Shown one piece after another: positions 14,328-22,376 of a stretch of DNA of 64,000 nt. Location of the stretch: the NCBI GenBank assembly GCA_026400535.1, contig JAPLOU010000037.1:62001-126000 (forward strand), given 5' to 3'. Source of the stretch: Hyphomicrobiales bacterium (lineage in GTDB: Bacteria > Pseudomonadota > Alphaproteobacteria > Rhizobiales > Beijerinckiaceae). Position 1 is the first letter of the stretch. Every line of letters starts with the position of its first letter. Below the pieces are notes generated by a model. It did not search any database and had not been told where the DNA came from. It saw only the letters and a list, made by a program, of their open reading frames with translations. The position numbers and the translations under genes were made by a program.

Positions 14328-15215
14328 TCAGAATTTCACGCCGGCGCCAACGCGGCCCTGGTTGACGTCGATGGCGACGCCGCCCTGGGTCGCAAGGCGG
14401 GTGAAGAGGTATTCGCCGCGCAGGATCAGGCCGCCGAACATCGCTTCCATGCCCGCGCCAGCCGTGACGCCGGCCATGAAGGCGTTCTTGCGGGCGTTCA
14501 CCAGCGTCTCGGGGCTGCCGATGGCTATGACTTCCGGGCCCCAGACGCCGGTCCCGCTGCCGCCGACGCTGTCCTGCAGGCTGACATCGGCGCGTGTGGT
14601 CGTGCTCGTCCGCCCGTAGCCGATGGCGAGGCCGCCGGTCACATAGGGCATGAGGTTGCCCATCACATAACCCGCGCGGGCGCGCAAGGTGACCAGGTCC
14701 TCAAGCCTTGTCGATGATGCGCCCGAGAGGGTGACGTTGGCGCGTTGCGACTGGTCGGTGTTGACAAAGCGCCGTCCGATGTCGACGCCATTCGCGCTGC
14801 CATTGCGGCCAATGCGGTTGTAGTCGACTTCAAAGCCCACCACGACCTCGTCGACCTGCATATTGTAGCCCGCAAAACCACCAAACATGGTGCCGCGCGC
14901 GCTGTAGGCAGGAATCTGCAGAATATTCGAGGCGCCCTGCGATTCATAATACGTGTTGCGGAACAGCGGCCCGTTGCGGACCATCCGCGCGGCGCTGTTG
15001 CCCGGATCGAAGGCGACGGCGTTGTAGCCGGCCAGTCCACCGAGATAGAACCCCTCCCAGGGCGACGGGTCAGCCTGAAGTTGCGGCGGCGGTGGCAGGC
15101 TTGGTGAGCTCGTACCACGGAGCACCGGATAGTCCGCTGCATGCGCGGGAAGGGCCCCGAAAGTGAGGGCGCTGACAGTGGCGACCGCAGCCATGGCCAT
15201 GAAACGATTACGCAT
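14328..15215 (-). CDS. outer membrane beta-barrel protein (Omp25/Omp31-like)
   Basis: A 295-residue exported protein with a Sec signal peptide ending near LPAHAADY. A short Pro-rich stretch is followed by WEGFYLGGLAGYNAVAF, the usual first strand of small 8-stranded outer membrane proteins of Hyphomicrobiales. Alternating-residue strands continue (MFGGFAGYNMQVDEVVVGFE, YVTGGLAIGYGR, LILRGEYLFT), and the protein ends in GAGVKF with a terminal Phe that the BAM machinery recognises. Probably a structural or immunoprotective surface protein; the exact role is unknown. Confidence 0.85.
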   Translation of the reverse strand: MRNRFMAMAAVATVSALTFGALPAHAADYPVLRGTSSPSLPPPPQLQADPSPWEGFYLGGLAGYNAVAFDPGNSAARMVRNGPLFRNTYYESQGASNILQIPAYSARGTMFGGFAGYNMQVDEVVVGFEVDYNRIGRNGSANGVDIGRRFVNTDQSQRANVTLSGASSTRLEDLVTLRARAGYVMGNLMPYVTGGLAIGYGRTSTTTRADVSLQDSVGGSGTGVWGPEVIAIGSPETLVNARKNAFMAGVTAGAGMEAMFGGLILRGEYLFTRLATQGGVAIDVNQGRVGAGVKF

Positions 15216-15431
15216 CGAGGTTGCTCCGCAAATCAGCGCAGGTGGCCGATGGCGTCGTTTATCGCTCAGTAACCCTAATGGCTGGTTAACGGGCAGGTTA
15301 GTAAACTGTTAATCATTTCAGTCACTTGCCTTTCGGATTTTCAGATTGCTTATGGTTGGTTTTCAATCGGCGTTCTGGCTTCGTGCTCTGCGACGCAATC
15401 AACCGCTGGTCAATGTGCCGAGAATACCGCA

Positions 15432-16274
15432 TCACCATGCCGAATACTCCCGCCAGATATGCCTGAAGCTGCGCGGGTCATGTCGGCGGCCATCTGGGCG
15501 CGTCACGTAGGGGCTTGCCGGGAACTGCTTCCACCCGTCAATCTCTTTGGCTTCTCGCGTTGTCAGCGCGCACCAGTGAGGCCGCCCGCCAATCTTCGTG
15601 ATGGTGCAGGCAATGCCCGTTCCGTCGCGGTCCACAGGGCGTATGGTGAGAACGTCGCCTATACGCTGGACTGTGGCCCGTGCGACGACGGCAAAGCGCC
15701 GTAAAGCCTCTGGCGCGGTATCTGCCACCAGTGCCGCCCATGCGGCTTCGGTGAGCGGTTTCGCTCCGTCGCCTTCCTCCTGCAAGTTGTCGATTTCGCG
15801 CGCCGGGTTGTCAGTGCGTAGCCCTTGCTGCACGGCCAGTTTCAGGACGGCCTTCACCTGAACGAGCACCTGATTGCCCATTGCTGGCCTGTCGCCAAAC
15901 GTCTCGACGAGGCTGGCGATGCGCTGGGCGCGGATTCCCGACACTGGCAGCGTCCCCCACGCCGCTTCTATCGCTGACAGCGCGGATGTGTAGAGTGCGA
16001 CCGTGTTCGGCCTCAGCGCCCGCCATTTCGCGCTTGCCTTCATGGCGGCAATCACGCCAGCCACGCTTCCGGGCTTCAGCACCGGCTCGCCCGTCAACCG
16101 GGCAATGGTTGCGTGCCATTCTGGCGTGCCGGGTTCTGGAAGCCTTGTGAGCGGCCCGCGTGACGGCTTGCCCCGGCCCTGCTGGTGATATCAGTAGACC
16201 CTGCCGCTCGGCTTCACGACCCGAAACACGCCATCAGGCAGCGGCATGACGACGGCCCTTCTTGGCTTGCGCAT
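15432..16274 (-). pseudogene. tyrosine recombinase (phage-type integrase), nonsense and C-terminal truncation
   Basis: From ATG at 16274 the frame reads MRKPRRAVVMPLPDGVFRVV to GRVY, meets TGA at 16191-16193, and continues in the same frame with YHQQGRGKPSRGPLTRLP. This is the normal N-terminus of this integrase type, so the stop probably replaces a Trp codon (TGG to TGA). A SAM-like core-binding domain follows, then the first catalytic Arg region (TVQRIGDVLTI), ending prematurely at FRHIWREYSAW. The HxxR and catalytic Tyr segment is absent. Two lesions mean the gene is dead and the element can no longer excise by itself. Confidence 0.85.
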
Positions 16275-16449
16275 TGGCAATTCCCTCCATGAACGGGTCA
16301 TGGTCCGCCTCTGGTTCGGTAAGATCAACCGGCACAATGCGAATAGTCCCGTCCGGCGCAATCTCGACGGCACACGGCAACTTGACGCTATGAGCAGCAC
16401 GGACTGCTCTGGCTATGTCTGACCGTGTGGCGCGTGATCTGGCTTTCAT
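16234..16449 (-). CDS. small conserved protein upstream of the integrase
   Basis: 71 residues from ATG at 16449 (MKARSRATRSDIARAVRAA) to DPFMEGIANAQAKKGRRHAAA. Its end overlaps the start of the integrase frame by 41 bp, so the two were translationally coupled. The pattern PCAVEIAPDGTIRIV is typical of small proteins preceding integrases in rhizobial integrative elements, as I recall. Function is unknown; it may help control the recombinase. Confidence 0.6.
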   Translation of the reverse strand: MKARSRATRSDIARAVRAAHSVKLPCAVEIAPDGTIRIVPVDLTEPEADHDPFMEGIANAQAKKGRRHAAA

Positions 16450-16859
16450 ATAGGGGCGATTTCTCAATATAAGAAAAGTGCTTGCGAAGAAGGCGCCTGA
16501 TGTGGAGGGAAACGCGTGTCAATTCGATTTCCCCCGTCCACCCCGCAGAAAACATTGAACGCCCATCGGTTCATATCGCAGGCCTTCTGCTTTTGATGTC
16601 TAAGAATCACCATTATTGAGAACGTCAGTGATTTGCTGCTGCCGCGCAATAATGCTTGCCCAGCTAGAGCGATATTCCCCCGCAATCCACAACGGCGAAA
16701 AGCCGTGACAGCCTCATCACTCACTGAGATCAGGAGATTTGACAGGGGACAAATCGGAGACCGAACTGCGCGCGCGTGCGCTGGCTTGTCGTATCTCAGT
16801 GACATCGCACTATTCGGCAGTTATTTGGTGACGCCATGCCGCGTCTATCCTCGCCTAGT
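16450..16859. other. 410-bp gap between two recombinase modules
   Basis: Base composition is lower in GC than in the flanks, and the open frames here (such as 16464-16805 on minus) do not look like proteins. It may include the promoter of the small protein and integrase pair. I see no convincing gene or repeat. Confidence 0.4.
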
Positions 16860-17543
16860 TCAGGCGCTGGCGATCCGGTTGCGGATGCGTGAGACTTGCA
16901 CTGCAGACCAGTTGCCGCCGCGTGGTGCCGGAATTGATCGGGCATCAAGCGCCGCTGCGATCTGGCGAAGCGGCAGTGTTCCGGTTGCGTCAATCTCGGC
17001 AATCGTGGCGGCCACGTCCTGCGCCGTCATCAAGGCGGCCTTAGAGCGAACCAAGGCGGCGATCTGGCGGCCCTTGGCGGCGATCTGGCGGATGTTGCCC
17101 CTATCGCCACCGAGCGATGTTCCCCGTGCCTTGGCAGCAGCCAGTGCGGCCTTCGTGCGCGTCGAAATCGCCTGCGCTTCATGTTCGGCCACCGCTGCGA
17201 GAATGTGGATCGTCAAGCGGTTCGCCTGCGGGAAGTCCACCGCGACGAAATCAACGCCAGCGTCCATCAGGGCCGAGACGAAAGCCACGTTACGGGCGAG
17301 GTGATCCAGCCTAGCAATGACCAGCGTTGCGCCGTGCATCCGGCAAAGGCGAAGGGCCTCGGCCAGCTTCGGGCGATCCGACCGCTTGCCACTTTCTACT
17401 TCGACGACCTCGGCAATCAACGACCAGTTGCCGCCGTTGAGAAAGCCCGCCACCGCGTCGCGCTGCGCTTCCAGACCGAGACCGCTGCGCCCCTGCCGTG
17501 CGGTGCTCACGCGAAGGTATGAGATCCACTTACCGGTTGCCAT
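16860..17543 (-). CDS. serine recombinase (resolvase/invertase family)
   Basis: A 227-residue site-specific recombinase. The N-terminal catalytic domain starts WISYLRVSTARQGRSGLGLEAQ, with the Ser nucleophile in YLRVST, followed by the Arg motif ARLDHLARN near residue 80 and the long E helix (AVAEHEAQAISTRTKAALAAAKARG). The C-terminus carries a small helix-turn-helix (LPLRQIAAALDARSIPAPRGGNWSA) that would bind DNA. Length and domains look complete, unlike the neighbouring tyrosine integrase. It could act as a resolvase or invertase for the island; no duplicated res-like sites were recognised. Confidence 0.88.
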   Translation of the reverse strand: MATGKWISYLRVSTARQGRSGLGLEAQRDAVAGFLNGGNWSLIAEVVEVESGKRSDRPKLAEALRLCRMHGATLVIARLDHLARNVAFVSALMDAGVDFVAVDFPQANRLTIHILAAVAEHEAQAISTRTKAALAAAKARGTSLGGDRGNIRQIAAKGRQIAALVRSKAALMTAQDVAATIAEIDATGTLPLRQIAAALDARSIPAPRGGNWSAVQVSRIRNRIASA

Positions 17544-17727
17544 GATCCTGCTTCTGCCTGTTACATTTTCAGCTACGTATTTGCTAGATATGTAACACTA
17601 GGATGCACGCGAAAGCAAAGGGGGGCAGGTTGGAAAAATCCACGCAGCGCCTTGAACCTCTGCCGCCAGCAGCGCGACCCAATGGCAAGGACCATGTGGT
17701 CCGAAGTCTGGTTCTCAGGAGACGATA

Positions 17728-18261
17728 ATGAATACCTTTCGCAACAAGATATCGGCCTTTCTGACCGCCGCCATGCTCATGGGCGGCGCTGCGATGACGG
17801 CCTCACTGACGTCCGACACGGCCTACGCAAAGGGCAATGGCGGCGGTGGAAATGGAGGTGGCAACGGTGGCAATGCCGGCAGCGGCGGAGCCGAGCGCAG
17901 CGATGCCGACATGTATCCGCCTCGCTTTCCGAGTCCGTTGGATTTGCTGCGCATGCCAGGGCTGCGGGATCACGGCGGAGTTGATCTGCGCGGGGTTCCG
18001 CCGCCCGGTCGCATCGATCCGGGTGTGTTCGATCCAGGTCGCGGCTCACCTGCTCCCCGCATCGATCCTGCGCGTGTGCCGCGCGGCGGCCCGATTAGCC
18101 CCCTCGATCCCGGCCTGTTTCCGGGATTGACGCCAATGAAACCTGACATTCTCGCTCCACCAACGGTACCAACACGGGCTCGGAACGTTGATAGAAACGG
18201 GACGGTCTGCGACCCCTATGGTGTATCCGTTCGCAGCGGCATCCGGACCTGCGGCGACTGA
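17728..18261 (+). CDS. exported Gly- and Pro-rich protein of unknown function
   Basis: 177 residues from an ATG with a good RBS (AGGAG just upstream). A signal peptide ends near TAYAKG, followed by a glycine/asparagine run and then a Pro/Asp/Arg-rich stretch with loose repeats (PGRIDPGVFDPGRGSPAPRIDPARVP). The tail has two Cys (VCDPYGVSVRSGIRTCGD), possibly a disulfide. I do not recognise a family. Low complexity suggests a secreted structural or matrix-like protein. Confidence 0.6.
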   Translation: MNTFRNKISAFLTAAMLMGGAAMTASLTSDTAYAKGNGGGGNGGGNGGNAGSGGAERSDADMYPPRFPSPLDLLRMPGLRDHGGVDLRGVPPPGRIDPGVFDPGRGSPAPRIDPARVPRGGPISPLDPGLFPGLTPMKPDILAPPTVPTRARNVDRNGTVCDPYGVSVRSGIRTCGD

Positions 18262-18307
18262 CCGGGCAGGCTGCGCTTAGCGCGAAGCGAGATCGCAGCT
18301 GAGACGA

Positions 18308-18529
18308 TTAAATGCCGCCCTTGATACCCTTGGGCGGCGTCATCTCGTCCGGCACGAAAAAATCGGGCGCGAGCGGCTTGGTCGGATCTACCCGATAGGA
18401 CAGAAAGTCAATGACACCTTCGGAAGCGAGGAATGAGTCATCGATCAGGAAGTTGCCACTGAACTCACGGGCATTCTTGCAGAAGATCGCGTGGGCCGCA
18501 TCGGCCATGATCTCGGGCGTCCGGCTCAT
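18308..18529 (-). pseudogene. C-terminal fragment of a short-chain dehydrogenase
   Basis: About 73 residues, SRTPEIMADAAHAIF through FSGNFLIDDSFLASEGV to DFFVPDEMTPPKG, match the end of hydroxysteroid dehydrogenase-like SDR proteins. The Rossmann fold with cofactor and catalytic residues is missing; homology stops at about 18529, where unrelated island sequence begins. This looks like the stump of a host gene cut by an insertion or deletion. The N-terminal part is not in this window. Confidence 0.7.
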
Positions 18530-18599
18530 CTGGGGGGCAGGACACGAAAGGGGGCGAACGTGGTCAATTATTTCTTGAGCGACCCCCGGCATAGTCTGG

Positions 18600-18870
18600 G
18601 CGACCCGTGACACGGTGCACCACGCGACCCGCAACCGAGACAGGATGAAAACCCCCATGGCGACCCTATCCCTCGGCCAAGCGGCCAAGCTGGCGAATGT
18701 GGGCAAGACCACGCTTGCAAGGGCCATTAAGACGGGCAGACTCTCCGCCGACCGGCAGGTGGATGGCAGCTATAGGATCGATCCTGCCGAGCTGAGCCGC
18801 GTCTATGAATTGAAGGCTGAGACCCCAGCCACCGCCTCGGCGACCGGTCACGCGGTGCATCACGCGACCC
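18600..18870 (+). repeat. pair of 31-bp direct repeats flanking the start of the HTH gene
   Basis: Bases 18600-18630 and 18840-18870 match at 27 of 31 positions around the shared core CGGTGCA(C/T)CACGCGACCC. Their spacing is 240 bp, an exact codon multiple. The second copy is inside the HTH gene and encodes VHHAT; the first copy lies upstream of the start but in the same frame. Further GCGACCC heptamers occur at 18579, 18600 and 18624. They may be binding sites for the HTH protein or the residue of a tandem gene duplication. Confidence 0.7.
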
Positions 18871-19064
18871 CGGCCGATACAGGGGCGTTACAGGCGCAAA
18901 TCGGGGGGCTGCGCGAAATCCTGCGCCGTGCCGACTTGGCCGCCGATGAATTGAAGGCTGACCGCGACCACTGGCGGAAACAAGCCGAGAGCCCGCAACG
19001 GCTGCTCTCAGATCAGACACCACGCCGTCGCGGATGGTTCGGCCTTCGGCGGGCGATATCATGA
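18657..19064 (+). CDS. helix-turn-helix DNA-binding protein, excisionase/MerR-like
   Basis: 135 residues from ATG at 18657 (MATLSLGQAAKLANVGKTTL); an in-frame ATG at 18645 is an alternative. The N-terminal winged HTH resembles excisionase-type proteins (QAAKLANVGKTTLARAIKTG, then a YRIDPAELSRVYE end). A coiled-coil stretch follows (LQAQIGGLREILRRADLAAD) and a basic, Trp-containing end. Such proteins are common on rhizobial plasmids and integrative elements; a role in transcription or plasmid maintenance is likely but unproven. The stop overlaps the next start (ATGA). Confidence 0.7.
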   Translation: MATLSLGQAAKLANVGKTTLARAIKTGRLSADRQVDGSYRIDPAELSRVYELKAETPATASATGHAVHHATPADTGALQAQIGGLREILRRADLAADELKADRDHWRKQAESPQRLLSDQTPRRRGWFGLRRAIS

Positions 19065-19408
19065 TGCTGTCAATCATGTGCGCCCTTTGGGTGAGCTCAG
19101 CGTGCGCTCAAATCGACATTCGCAACGCCGATAAAGCCATCGGTACGTGCCGCGTAGAGATGATGAAAGCCGCTCGGGAGCCAAATGAATTCATTTTCAT
19201 GAGCTGGTGCATGCAATCGCATGGCTCTATTTCCATATCGAGGGCAATAGCTGTCCGCCGCTTAGCGGAATATATTATGCGGCATCCGGCGGATGCGGGT
19301 TTAATCTGGATCCACGACACCGACGGGCGAGAAATCATGGCCTTCACGGCGTTCGGCATCGAGACCCTCAAAGTGCTTATCGCAGACCAGCCTGAGGCCG
19401 AAAGCTAA
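19061..19408 (+). CDS. small exported protein of unknown function
   Basis: 115 residues; ATG at 19061 overlaps the stop of the HTH gene as ATGA, pointing to translational coupling. A signal peptide is likely (MMLSIMCALWVSSACAQ). The mature part has Cys residues in GTCRVEM and SWCMQSH and no recognised domain. The pairing of a DNA-binding protein with a small exported protein resembles plasmid entry-exclusion or control operons, but that is only a guess. Confidence 0.5.
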   Translation: MMLSIMCALWVSSACAQIDIRNADKAIGTCRVEMMKAAREPNEFIFMSWCMQSHGSISISRAIAVRRLAEYIMRHPADAGLIWIHDTDGREIMAFTAFGIETLKVLIADQPEAES

Positions 19409-19463
19409 AGACCGGCGGCCTTCGCCGCATGCTTACGTTAGAATTATAGCTGACGCGTCCAGT

Positions 19464-19889
19464 TCAAATAGCGAAATTTGAACGCCAAGCTTGGGTTAGT
19501 TTACAGACCTCGAGGCGCGACGGCTCTATTCCTTTGACTGGCTGGCTGAGAGTCATGCAGAACACGCGTCCGGATACGGCGGCAAGGGAAGCATGGAGCT
19601 GTCTGTCGACGCCCGCCACTCGTACCGTAAGGCGAACCAAGGGCGCCTCCGAGACGGACATCATCAGGAGCGGCATGTCCGGCGGGAGCGATGGTCGTGC
19701 ATAGAGATTGATCGCGCGACCATCGATCTCGCGTTGAGCTCGGTTGTAGGCATTCAATTGGGCAGCGACAGTGCCGCGCAGCTTTTCCGGCAAAGCCCCA
19801 ACGAGTCGGACAAGGAGCCATTGCTCGGCAGGCTCCAAGGTGATCCCACCGTACCGAAATCTCTGAAGCCAGCTACCAAACTGATACAT
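19464..19889 (-). CDS. hypothetical protein
   Basis: I use the ATG at 19889 (MYQFGSWLQRFRYGGITLEP), giving 141 residues. The open frame extends to 20117, but that upstream part runs through insertion-sequence remnants and looks noncoding. Composition is normal for a protein (EQWLLVRLVGALPEKLRGTV), with no recognised domain. The end of an IS1380-type transposase lies about 245 bp upstream, so expression may have been altered by that insertion. Confidence 0.45.
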   Translation of the reverse strand: MYQFGSWLQRFRYGGITLEPAEQWLLVRLVGALPEKLRGTVAAQLNAYNRAQREIDGRAINLYARPSLPPDMPLLMMSVSEAPLVRLTVRVAGVDRQLHASLAAVSGRVFCMTLSQPVKGIEPSRLEVCKLTQAWRSNFAI

Positions 19890-20133
19890 GAGATCCGTTG
19901 ATCCACCCCCACTGAAATGGTCCACCTTGAACCGACATCCCCCAGATGAACGCCGGATCAAGGCTAAAGCTGCCGTGGTTTTGAGATTTCGACAAGCGGA
20001 TTCAGACGCGGCCAGTCTTCGGCCCTTGTCCAGGCGCGGGCTTGGGTTGGTGAGCGGGAAAAACACTGAATTCGCCTTCATCGAGACACACCTCCCCCCT
20101 CGCTTTCGATTGGACACGCGACATCGGAATGCA

Positions 20134-20274
20134 CTACGCAGTCGAGGTGATAGGCGGCGGCCGCAGGTCCGCGATCATGCGCAGGATGTCGGCGAAAAGA
20201 TTTCTGGGAATGGCCACTTCCGCCATCTGGAAGGCGACATAGCGGCCGTGGCTGGCAATCCTCGCGCGCGCGTG
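20134..20274 (-). pseudogene. IS1380-family transposase, C-terminal fragment
   Basis: The frame ending at TAG (20134-20136) encodes SHGRYVAFQMAEVAI followed by NLFADILRMIADLRPPP, which I recognise as the last about 45 residues of IS1380-family transposases. Upstream the frame closes at 20272-20274 and no further transposase sequence is visible, so almost the whole gene is missing. The left end between 19890 and 20133 may contain the rest of the IS edge. Confidence 0.6.
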
Positions 20275-20576
20275 CGCTTAGTGCTGTACAAATTCGTAAG
20301 TCTCTGTTTTTCAGGTTATTTAATCGCACCCCGCTTTGATTTCGTTTCAAGTGCCAAAGGCGTCCGGATTATTATCCCCGCGATCGCCGAATTCCTGTGT
20401 TAGCGCCAGAGCCATGTTCCCCGAACGGTGACCGCCCCTGAATCGCATGACATTAGACCCCCCGACCTTCGTCGCGCGGGCCGCGTATCGTTCCGGCCGA
20501 TATTTACCGTCAGGAAACGGCCATTGCGACCAGCCTCGCGCGCGTATTGCGTGCGCATACAGTTAACCCCGTGTGA
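20275..20576. other. 300-bp gap with no recognised gene
   Basis: Lies between the IS1380 fragment and the replication-initiator-like gene. It includes an AT-richer stretch near 20290-20400. I see no gene, hairpin or repeat that I can support. Confidence 0.35.
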
Positions 20577-21734
20577 TCACGCGGCCACCGGCAATCCATC
20601 CAGGACATGGCGTAGGACGCGGATGCGGGCTGGGCTTAGTCTGTCGTGACCACGCTCCACGTTCGCAACATGTGGCTGTCGAAGGCCAATCATCTGGCCG
20701 ATTGCCGATTGTGACAGACCACGCCGTTTCCGTTCTGCCGCGAGATCGAAGGGCGGCGGCGGCAAGGCTGGCAATCCAACATCGAACAAGCCGAGTTGAA
20801 CAGGGGCAACCGAGACGGGCTGGGCGGGCTTAGGCTGGGCCATGAGCTGCCTGTCTGCCAAGTGTTCGGTAACAAGGGCTTTCAGGGCCGCCGATATCGT
20901 CAACCGCTGGCCGGTGATCTTGTTGCCCGTTACGCGCGGCCACCGCTGCCGTGCCTCATATTCAGGCGGGCCGCTGGGCAATCGTTCCCGTGTGAAATAA
21001 CCGATGTCGCGGCCCCATTTGGTGACATGGACGGCAGGCCGATCATCGAACCGCGACACCACGTCATCGTTGCCGGGTTCGATCCAGCAAAGCGTATGGC
21101 AGTGAAGGCGGCCACCGATAGGCCATTGCCAGACAATCATTGCAATCCAAGGCTGGGCGTGCCGCTTCAAGGCGAGCGCAAGCCCACCCACCTTTTTTTC
21201 AATCCACCGCTTCCGCTCATGAGCTGTTTCATTGTCGCGGTTGTCGGGGTTGAACGTCACCACCACGCCAAGCGCCATGCCCCGTGATCTGGCCGCGTTC
21301 GCTGCATCGTGCATGTCGGTAAGCTGCTGCCGCGTTAGTCCCGTGCTGGTTCGCCAGCCGCCTTTCCGCTTCTTGCTGCGCCCCTGCCGCACTTCGCGCC
21401 CTTTGCCCTTGGGGGGCAGGCGCTTGGCGTCAGGTTCGATATCTAAACTGGCATTGTCTATAACCTTAATAGAACAGGGCTGCCCGATATCGACACTCAC
21501 GACTTTGCTAATTAGCTGGGATATAGACTGAAATCCGCCTTTGCCATGATCGAGATTTGTGGGCACTTGCTCCATCGTTTTAGCCCACTGTTGTGGCGGG
21601 CTTTTCCATCGCTCCCCATCACGCCGCTGGCAGGGACGCCAGTCGGCAGGGTTTTCAATGTTCTTTGGTGTTCTTGGTTTGTCCGCGCCTGTTCCGGGTG
21701 CGCGTGAAAACTCGGAATCAACATTATCAACCAC
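20577..21734 (-). CDS. replication-initiator-like protein with HUH motif and XRE-type HTH
   Basis: 385 residues from GTG at 21734; translation could start later, because the first about 120 residues are poorly structured and basic. The core TSTGLTRQQLTDMHDAANAA to GGRLHCHTLCWIEP contains HCH, fitting the His-U-His metal motif of rolling-circle Rep and relaxase nucleases; a Tyr follows in GRDIGYFTRE. The C-terminal about 60 residues form a lambda-repressor-like HTH (RKRRGLSQSAIGQMIGL, then VANVERG). This suggests the replication or mobilisation protein of a small element. The family call is by motif only. Confidence 0.6.
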   Translation of the reverse strand: MVDNVDSEFSRAPGTGADKPRTPKNIENPADWRPCQRRDGERWKSPPQQWAKTMEQVPTNLDHGKGGFQSISQLISKVVSVDIGQPCSIKVIDNASLDIEPDAKRLPPKGKGREVRQGRSKKRKGGWRTSTGLTRQQLTDMHDAANAARSRGMALGVVVTFNPDNRDNETAHERKRWIEKKVGGLALALKRHAQPWIAMIVWQWPIGGRLHCHTLCWIEPGNDDVVSRFDDRPAVHVTKWGRDIGYFTRERLPSGPPEYEARQRWPRVTGNKITGQRLTISAALKALVTEHLADRQLMAQPKPAQPVSVAPVQLGLFDVGLPALPPPPFDLAAERKRRGLSQSAIGQMIGLRQPHVANVERGHDRLSPARIRVLRHVLDGLPVAA

Positions 21735-21900
21735 TTGCGGCGTCTGCCGCTGTTGGCTGGTAAACGCTGTCCTAACAAAGGGTTAACCGGCCGGGCGTTC
21801 CTGCCTTGCTTCGGCTAGGCGGCATTCAGGGAAGATGCAGGGTCTGGCCAACATCGCGATCACTGTTCCCGCACTGGCTGTGAACATCAGGAGACGAAGC

Positions 21901-22280
21901 ATGTTGGCACGCAGGATCAAGATGGGGCTGCTTGGTGCAGCTGTCATCGCCGCCGGTGTGAGCATGGCGGCATCGGTCCGCGAGAGCTGACTGGTGCGAT
22001 GGCCACCGCTGTCGTGGCGGTGATGTCGCTGCCTGCCTGATTGGCGGGCTCGCCGTGAGGGCGCTCGCCGGGAGCGCGCTGGCCGCTGGAACCCGCCCGG
22101 CCTACGGCTTTGGCTATCAGGACCCGCCGCCTCCGCCGCCGCGCTAGCGACCGGCGACGGTCGATGATCCTGCCCCGCCCGTGGCATCATGAGCGCCCGC
22201 CCCTGTGCGAACTGCGCCGCCAGAAGGTCCGGCTGGACAGCTGGACCTATGAGGTGCGTCGCATCCGCGTCTGTAACTGA
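21901..22280 (+). pseudogene. small secreted protein broken by two frameshifts
   Basis: ATG at 21901 with a strong AGGAG RBS starts a signal peptide (MLARRIKMGLLGAAVIAAGV) that stops at 21988. The next frame carries GGDVAACLIGGLAVRALAGS and AYGFGYQDPPPPPP to a stop at 22145. A third frame carries LCELRRQKVRLDSW and YEVRRIRVCN to TGA at 22278. Signal peptide, glycine-rich membrane-like stretch and Cys-containing tail together form a typical small rhizobial exported protein, so two indels have split one gene. Confidence 0.6.
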
Positions 22281-22376
22281 TCTGCAGGTCCGGTTCTGCG
22301 TTTTCGTCGCGGGGCGGTTGGCAGTCATGCCGGCCGCCCCGTTGCCGGTTTCGGGCTTGAGCGCTACATCGGGAGC

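Noticed and set aside
16464..16805. 113-codon minus-strand open frame in the island
   Set aside because: No RBS, no family resemblance and mixed composition.
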